A stretch of 47,868 bases of DNA from NCBI GenBank assembly GCA_948438085.1, contig CAOJKP010000011.1, positions 1-47,868 of the forward strand, given 5' to 3'. Within the stretch, counting starts at the first letter, position 1, and each line of letters starts with the position of its first letter. A program made the translations under genes and the position numbers. Positions 43,084 to 47,868 of the stretch are shown piece by piece. Below the pieces are notes generated by a model. That model was not told where the DNA came from. It saw nothing but the letters and a program-made list of their open reading frames with translations, and ran no database searches. This DNA is from an uncultured Clostridium sp. GTDB lineage: Bacteria > Bacillota > Clostridia > TANB77 > CAG-508.

Positions 43084-46000
43084 TTATTCTACTGGTTGTG
43101 ACTCTTGTGTTGTTATTTGTTCTTCTATTGGTTCTATATTTTCATCTTCATCAGTATTTATTCTTATATTTTTATATATATTCATTCCTGTTCCTGCTGG
43201 TATCAATTTTCCTATTATTACATTTTCCTTTAATCCTATTAATGGGTCTACTTTTCCTTTTATTGCTGCTTCTGTTAGTACTCTTGTTGTTTCTTGGAAT
43301 GATGCTGCTGATAAGAAACTTTCTGTTGCAAGAGATGCCTTTGTTATTCCTAGTAATACACGTTTACCTTGTGCTGGCATTAATCCTTTTTCTTGTACTT
43401 CTTTGTTTTTATCCTCAAATTCATGCATATCTACTAATGAACCAGCAAACATATCTGTATCTCCATTATCTTCGACTCTAACTTTTTTAAGCATTTGCCT
43501 TCCAATAACTTCTATATGTTTATCGTTTATATCAACACCTTGGTTTCTATATACTTTTTGTACTTCTTGTATTAAGTATTTATATACTCCTTCTGGTCCA
43601 TTTATTAATAGTATTTCATTTGGGTTTATAGAACCTTCTGTAATTGGTTCTCCTTTTTCTATTTCATCTCCATCTTTAATACGTAATTTTGAACCAAATG
43701 GTATTGTATATGTTTTTGAATCATCTTTTCCAACAACTGTTACTTCTTTTTTCTTCTTTGAATCTGATACTTTAACTTTTCCAGAAATTTCTGTTATTAT
43801 TGCAAGTCCTTTTGGTTTTCTTGCTTCAAACAATTCTTCAACCCTTGGTAAACCTTGTGTAATATCTCCTCCTGCAACTCCTCCTTGGTGGAATGTTCTC
43901 ATTGTAAGCTGTGTACCTGGCTCACCTATTGATTGAGCGGCTATTATACCAACAGCTTCTCCAATATTTACTTCTTCTCTTGTTGCAAGTCCCATACCAT
44001 AGCATTTTGAACATACTCCATGTTTTGCTCTACATCCTAATGCAGAACGTACTTTTACTTTAGTATATCCTGCTTCTACAATACGTTTTGCTATTTTTTC
44101 TGTAATCATAGTTTGAGTATCTGCTATTAATTCTTTTGTTTTTGGGTCTAGTAAATCTTCTAATAGGTATCTTCCTTCTAATCTTTCCTCTAGTTTTTCT
44201 ATTATTTGATTTCCATCTTTTATATCTTCTACTTCTATTCCTTCATGTGTTCCACAGTCGTGTTCTCTTACTATTATGTCTTGTGATACATCAACTAATC
44301 TTCTTGTTAAGTATCCTGAATCGGCTGTTCTTAAAGCTGTATCTGCAAGTCCCTTTCTTCCTCCATGGCTTGATACGAAATATTCTAGTGGATCAAGTCC
44401 TTCTCTAAATGATGAACGAATTGGTATTTCAACTGCTTTTCCAGATGTATTTGCCATAAGTCCACGCATACCTGCAACTTGTCTTAACTGGTTCATGTTT
44501 CCACGTGCTCCTGATTGAACCATCATATAGATTGGATTTAATTCATCAAAATTTTCTTGCATCGCATCTGAAACATCACTAGTTGCTTTTTCCCAAACTT
44601 TTATAACTGAATCATATCTTTCTTGTTCTGTTATTAATCCTCTCCTATATTGTTTTGCTATTTGCTCAACTTGCTCTTCTGCTGCTTCTAGTATTTCTTT
44701 TTTAGCTGGTGGAATTATAATGTCTTTTGTGCTAACTGTTATAGCACCTTTTGTTGAATATTTAAATCCTGTTGCTTTTATATAATCTAGTAATTCTGCT
44801 GTTCTTGACAATCCATGTACATTTATACATTTTGCCACTATTGTACCTAAGTTTTTCTTTACTACTGGGAAGTTAATTTCAAGTTCAAATGCATTTTCTG
44901 GATTTGTTCTATCAACAAATCCTAAATCTTGTGGTATTTCTTGATTATATATCACTCTTCCTACTGTTGTTTCTACTTTTTTACTTTTTAACTCTCCATC
45001 AATTTGTTTAAACATTCTTATAAATACTTTTGCATGTAGTCCAACATCTCCATTTGCATATGCCATTAATGCTTCATCTACATCTTTATAATATGTTCCT
45101 TCTCCTATTTCTCCTTCTACTACCATTGTTAGATAATAACTTCCAAGTATCATATCTTGTGTTGGTACTGTAACTGGTTTACCATCTTGTGGTTTCAATA
45201 AGTTATTTACTGATAACATTAAATATCTTGCTTCTGCTTGTGCTTCTGGTGATAATGGAACATGTACTGCCATTTGGTCTCCATCAAAATCGGCGTTGAA
45301 AGCTGTACATACTAATGGATGCAATTTTATTGCTCTTCCTTCAACAAGTACTGGCTCAAATGCTTGTATACCAAGTCTGTGTAGTGTTGGTGCACGGTTT
45401 AACATTACTGGATGGTCTTTTATAACTTCTTCTAATATATCCCATACTTCTGGTCTTAATCTTTCTACCATTCTTTTTGCATTTTTTATATTGTGTGCTA
45501 ATCCTCTTCCAACTAATTCTTTCATTACAAATGGTTTAAACAGCTCTACTGCCATTTCTTTTGGAAGACCACATTGATAAATTTTTAGTTCTGGTCCTAC
45601 TACTATAACTGAACGTCCTGAATAATCAACCCTTTTTCCTAATAAGTTTTGACGGAATCTTCCTTGTTTTCCTTTTAATAAGTCTGATAGTGATTTTAGT
45701 GGTCTATTTCCAGCTCCTGTAACTGGTCTTCCACGTCTTCCATTATCAATTAGGGCATCTACTGATTCTTGTAACATTCTTTTTTCGTTTCTAACAATTA
45801 TTTCTGGTGCACCTAATTCTAATAGTCTTTTTAGTCTATTATTTCTGTTTATTACTCTTCTATATAAATCGTTTAAGTCTGATGTTGCAAATCTTCCACC
45901 ATCTAGTTGTACCATTGGTCTTAATTCTGGTGGTATTACTGGTACAACGTTCATTATCATCCATTCTGGTCTGTTTCCAGATAGTCTAAATGATTCTACT

Positions 46001-46638
46001 GTGTCTAATCTTTTTATTAATTTTGCTTTTTTTTGCTCACTTGCATTTTCTAACTCTTTTTTCAATTTTTCAGCTAGTTTTTCAACATCTATTTCTTTTA
46101 ATAATTTTTCTATTGCTTCTGCTCCCATTTCTGCCTTAAATGAGCCTCTTCCATATTTTTCTTCTGCGTCGTGATATTCTTTTTCAGTTAATATTTGATA
46201 TTTTATTAATCCTGAATCTTTTTTATCTGTTACTATATATGATGCAAAATATATTACTTTTTCTAAACTTCTTGGTGAAATATCTAGCATTAATGCAACT
46301 CTACTTGGTATTCCTTTGAAATACCAAATATGTGCAACGGGTGCAGCAAGTTCAATATGTCCCATTCTTTCACGTCTTACTTTTGCTTTTGTTACTTCAA
46401 CTCCACATCTATCACATACTATGCCTTTATATCTTACTCTTTTATATTTTCCACAATGACATTCCCAGTCTTTTGTTGGTCCAAATATTCTTTCGCAAAA
46501 TAAACCATCTTTTTCTGGTTTTAATGTTCTATAATTGATTGTTTCAGGTTTTTTTACTTCTCCTTTTGACCATTCTCTTATTTTTTCATCTGATGCCAAT
46601 CCTATTTTTAATTTGTCAAAAATTTCTAATTCTTCCAC
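43084..46638 (-). CDS. rpoC: DNA-directed RNA polymerase beta' subunit
   Basis: 1184 residues, a normal Firmicutes length. The N-terminal zinc site has Cys60, 62, 75 and 78. The active-site Mg loop is [14 protein letters not shown] near 450. A second zinc site comprises CGTHEGIEV and [11 protein letters not shown], and the bridge/trigger region contains [19 protein letters not shown] and [15 protein letters not shown]. The start is GTG with AAGAAGGGGGC 11 bases upstream. The C-terminus is acidic and Gln-rich. No in-frame CGG codon was seen in this long gene. Confidence 0.98.
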   Translation of the reverse strand: MEELEIFDKLKIGLASDEKIREWSKGEVKKPETINYRTLKPEKDGLFCERIFGPTKDWECHCGKYKRVRYKGIVCDRCGVEVTKAKVRRERMGHIELAAPVAHIWYFKGIPSRVALMLDISPRSLEKVIYFASYIVTDKKDSGLIKYQILTEKEYHDAEEKYGRGSFKAEMGAEAIEKLLKEIDVEKLAEKLKKELENASEQKKAKLIKRLDTVESFRLSGNRPEWMIMNVVPVIPPELRPMVQLDGGRFATSDLNDLYRRVINRNNRLKRLLELGAPEIIVRNEKRMLQESVDALIDNGRRGRPVTGAGNRPLKSLSDLLKGKQGRFRQNLLGKRVDYSGRSVIVVGPELKIYQCGLPKEMAVELFKPFVMKELVGRGLAHNIKNAKRMVERLRPEVWDILEEVIKDHPVMLNRAPTLHRLGIQAFEPVLVEGRAIKLHPLVCTAFNADFDGDQMAVHVPLSPEAQAEARYLMLSVNNLLKPQDGKPVTVPTQDMILGSYYLTMVVEGEIGEGTYYKDVDEALMAYANGDVGLHAKVFIRMFKQIDGELKSKKVETTVGRVIYNQEIPQDLGFVDRTNPENAFELEINFPVVKKNLGTIVAKCINVHGLSRTAELLDYIKATGFKYSTKGAITVSTKDIIIPPAKKEILEAAEEQVEQIAKQYRRGLITEQERYDSVIKVWEKATSDVSDAMQENFDELNPIYMMVQSGARGNMNQLRQVAGMRGLMANTSGKAVEIPIRSSFREGLDPLEYFVSSHGGRKGLADTALRTADSGYLTRRLVDVSQDIIVREHDCGTHEGIEVEDIKDGNQIIEKLEERLEGRYLLEDLLDPKTKELIADTQTMITEKIAKRIVEAGYTKVKVRSALGCRAKHGVCSKCYGMGLATREEVNIGEAVGIIAAQSIGEPGTQLTMRTFHQGGVAGGDITQGLPRVEELFEARKPKGLAIITEISGKVKVSDSKKKKEVTVVGKDDSKTYTIPFGSKLRIKDGDEIEKGEPITEGSINPNEILLINGPEGVYKYLIQEVQKVYRNQGVDINDKHIEVIGRQMLKKVRVEDNGDTDMFAGSLVDMHEFEDKNKEVQEKGLMPAQGKRVLLGITKASLATESFLSAASFQETTRVLTEAAIKGKVDPLIGLKENVIIGKLIPAGTGMNIYKNIRINTDEDENIEPIEEQITTQESQPVE

Positions 46639-46897
46639 TTAAAAAGTAGCCCCCTTCTTTAATTTTAATAGTGAATAGTGAATAGTGAAGAATGAATAAT
46701 GAAGAGTGAATAATTTTAATTGAATAATAATACTTTTATTCAATTAAAATTAACTATCCACTTTCTACTGTTAACTATTCACTCACTAATTATTAATTAT
46801 TTACTTTTTATTTTTGGCTTTCATTAAATACTAAAAAGTTTTACACTGCTGTGCAATTTGTAATGTTTGCATTTTATTTATTATGAAGGCTATTAAA
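46639..46897. repeat. rpoB-rpoC spacer filled with palindromic and GAATAGTGAA-type repeats
   Basis: The spacer holds tandem variants of AGTGAATAGTGAAGAATGAA (46668-46710) and a 15-bp perfect hairpin (46713-46727 with 46736-46750). Inverted versions of the same unit (AACTATTCACTCAC) lie at about 46772-46785. The outer arms pair imperfectly, so the region is one extended palindrome. A gap of 259 bp between rpoB and rpoC is unusually long. The rest is AT-rich, with no gene. Confidence 0.65.

Positions 46898-47868
<971 letters not shown>

Overview
The window is about 48 kb of an AT-rich, Gram-positive, Clostridia-like chromosome. Supporting signs are strong AGGAGG-type ribosome binding sites, TTGACA/TATAAT promoters, T-tailed intrinsic terminators, an oxygen-sensitive NrdD/NrdG ribonucleotide reductase, a Spo0E-like protein, a GdpP c-di-AMP phosphodiesterase and an LPxTG surface protein. 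Nearly all genes lie on the minus strand. No tRNA, rRNA, CRISPR array, integrase or transposase gene was seen.

Layout. 1-2.7 kb: a (CT)20 tract, a structured repeat, prfA, and a plus-strand serine-hydrolase-like gene with its own promoter and terminator. 2.76-19.1 kb: a minus-strand block with the parts of a Gram-positive type IV secretion (T4SS) apparatus: three VirB2/TrbC-like pilins, a PrgI/VirB3-like protein, a VirB4 split into two genes, a TrbL/VirB6-like channel, two VirB8/TcpC-like membrane proteins and a 1199-residue hydrolase. That hydrolase joins a metallophosphoesterase, a SleB-type hydrolase and an NlpC/P60 domain. An unknown charged protein and a D-Ala-D-Ala carboxypeptidase (dacF-like) end the block. 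No relaxase or coupling ATPase is present. 19.3-25.9 kb: a spo0E-like gene, two M16 peptidase-family genes, yqeY, rpsU, prs and a cohesin-like surface protein. 26.2-30.4 kb: a small orphan gene, nrdG-nrdD, and a divergent Crp/Fnr regulator with matching palindromic operators at both promoters. 30.8-38.1 kb: ftsH, tilS, dnaB, rplI and gdpP. 38.4-42.8 kb: a giant BspA/InlB-like surface protein. 43.1 kb to the end: rpoC and the 3' part of rpoB.

The most striking signal is translational. In a by-eye scan, the in-frame codon CGG is absent from every intact host-like gene. It occurs at exactly three places in host-like genes (dacF-like, the VirB8-like gene at 10.3-11.3 kb, and the Crp/Fnr gene). 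At each, the reading frame breaks and is restored by skipping one base, the C of CGG, so that reading resumes at GGN. Three +1 offsets with the same signature are hard to explain as random errors or decay. They suggest that CGG is a non-standard, frameshift-prone or four-base-decoded codon in this organism. The only other CGG codons are in two self-contained genes that look acquired (1789-2685 and 26189-26488), and there they read normally as Arg.

A second theme is structured intergenic repeats. At least three families recur with compensated stems: copies near 0.2, 19.7 and 30.5 kb; at 29.6 and 33.9 kb; and at 22.6, 26.1 and 38.2 kb. The last family always abuts an intrinsic terminator. These could be small structured RNAs or palindromic mobile elements.
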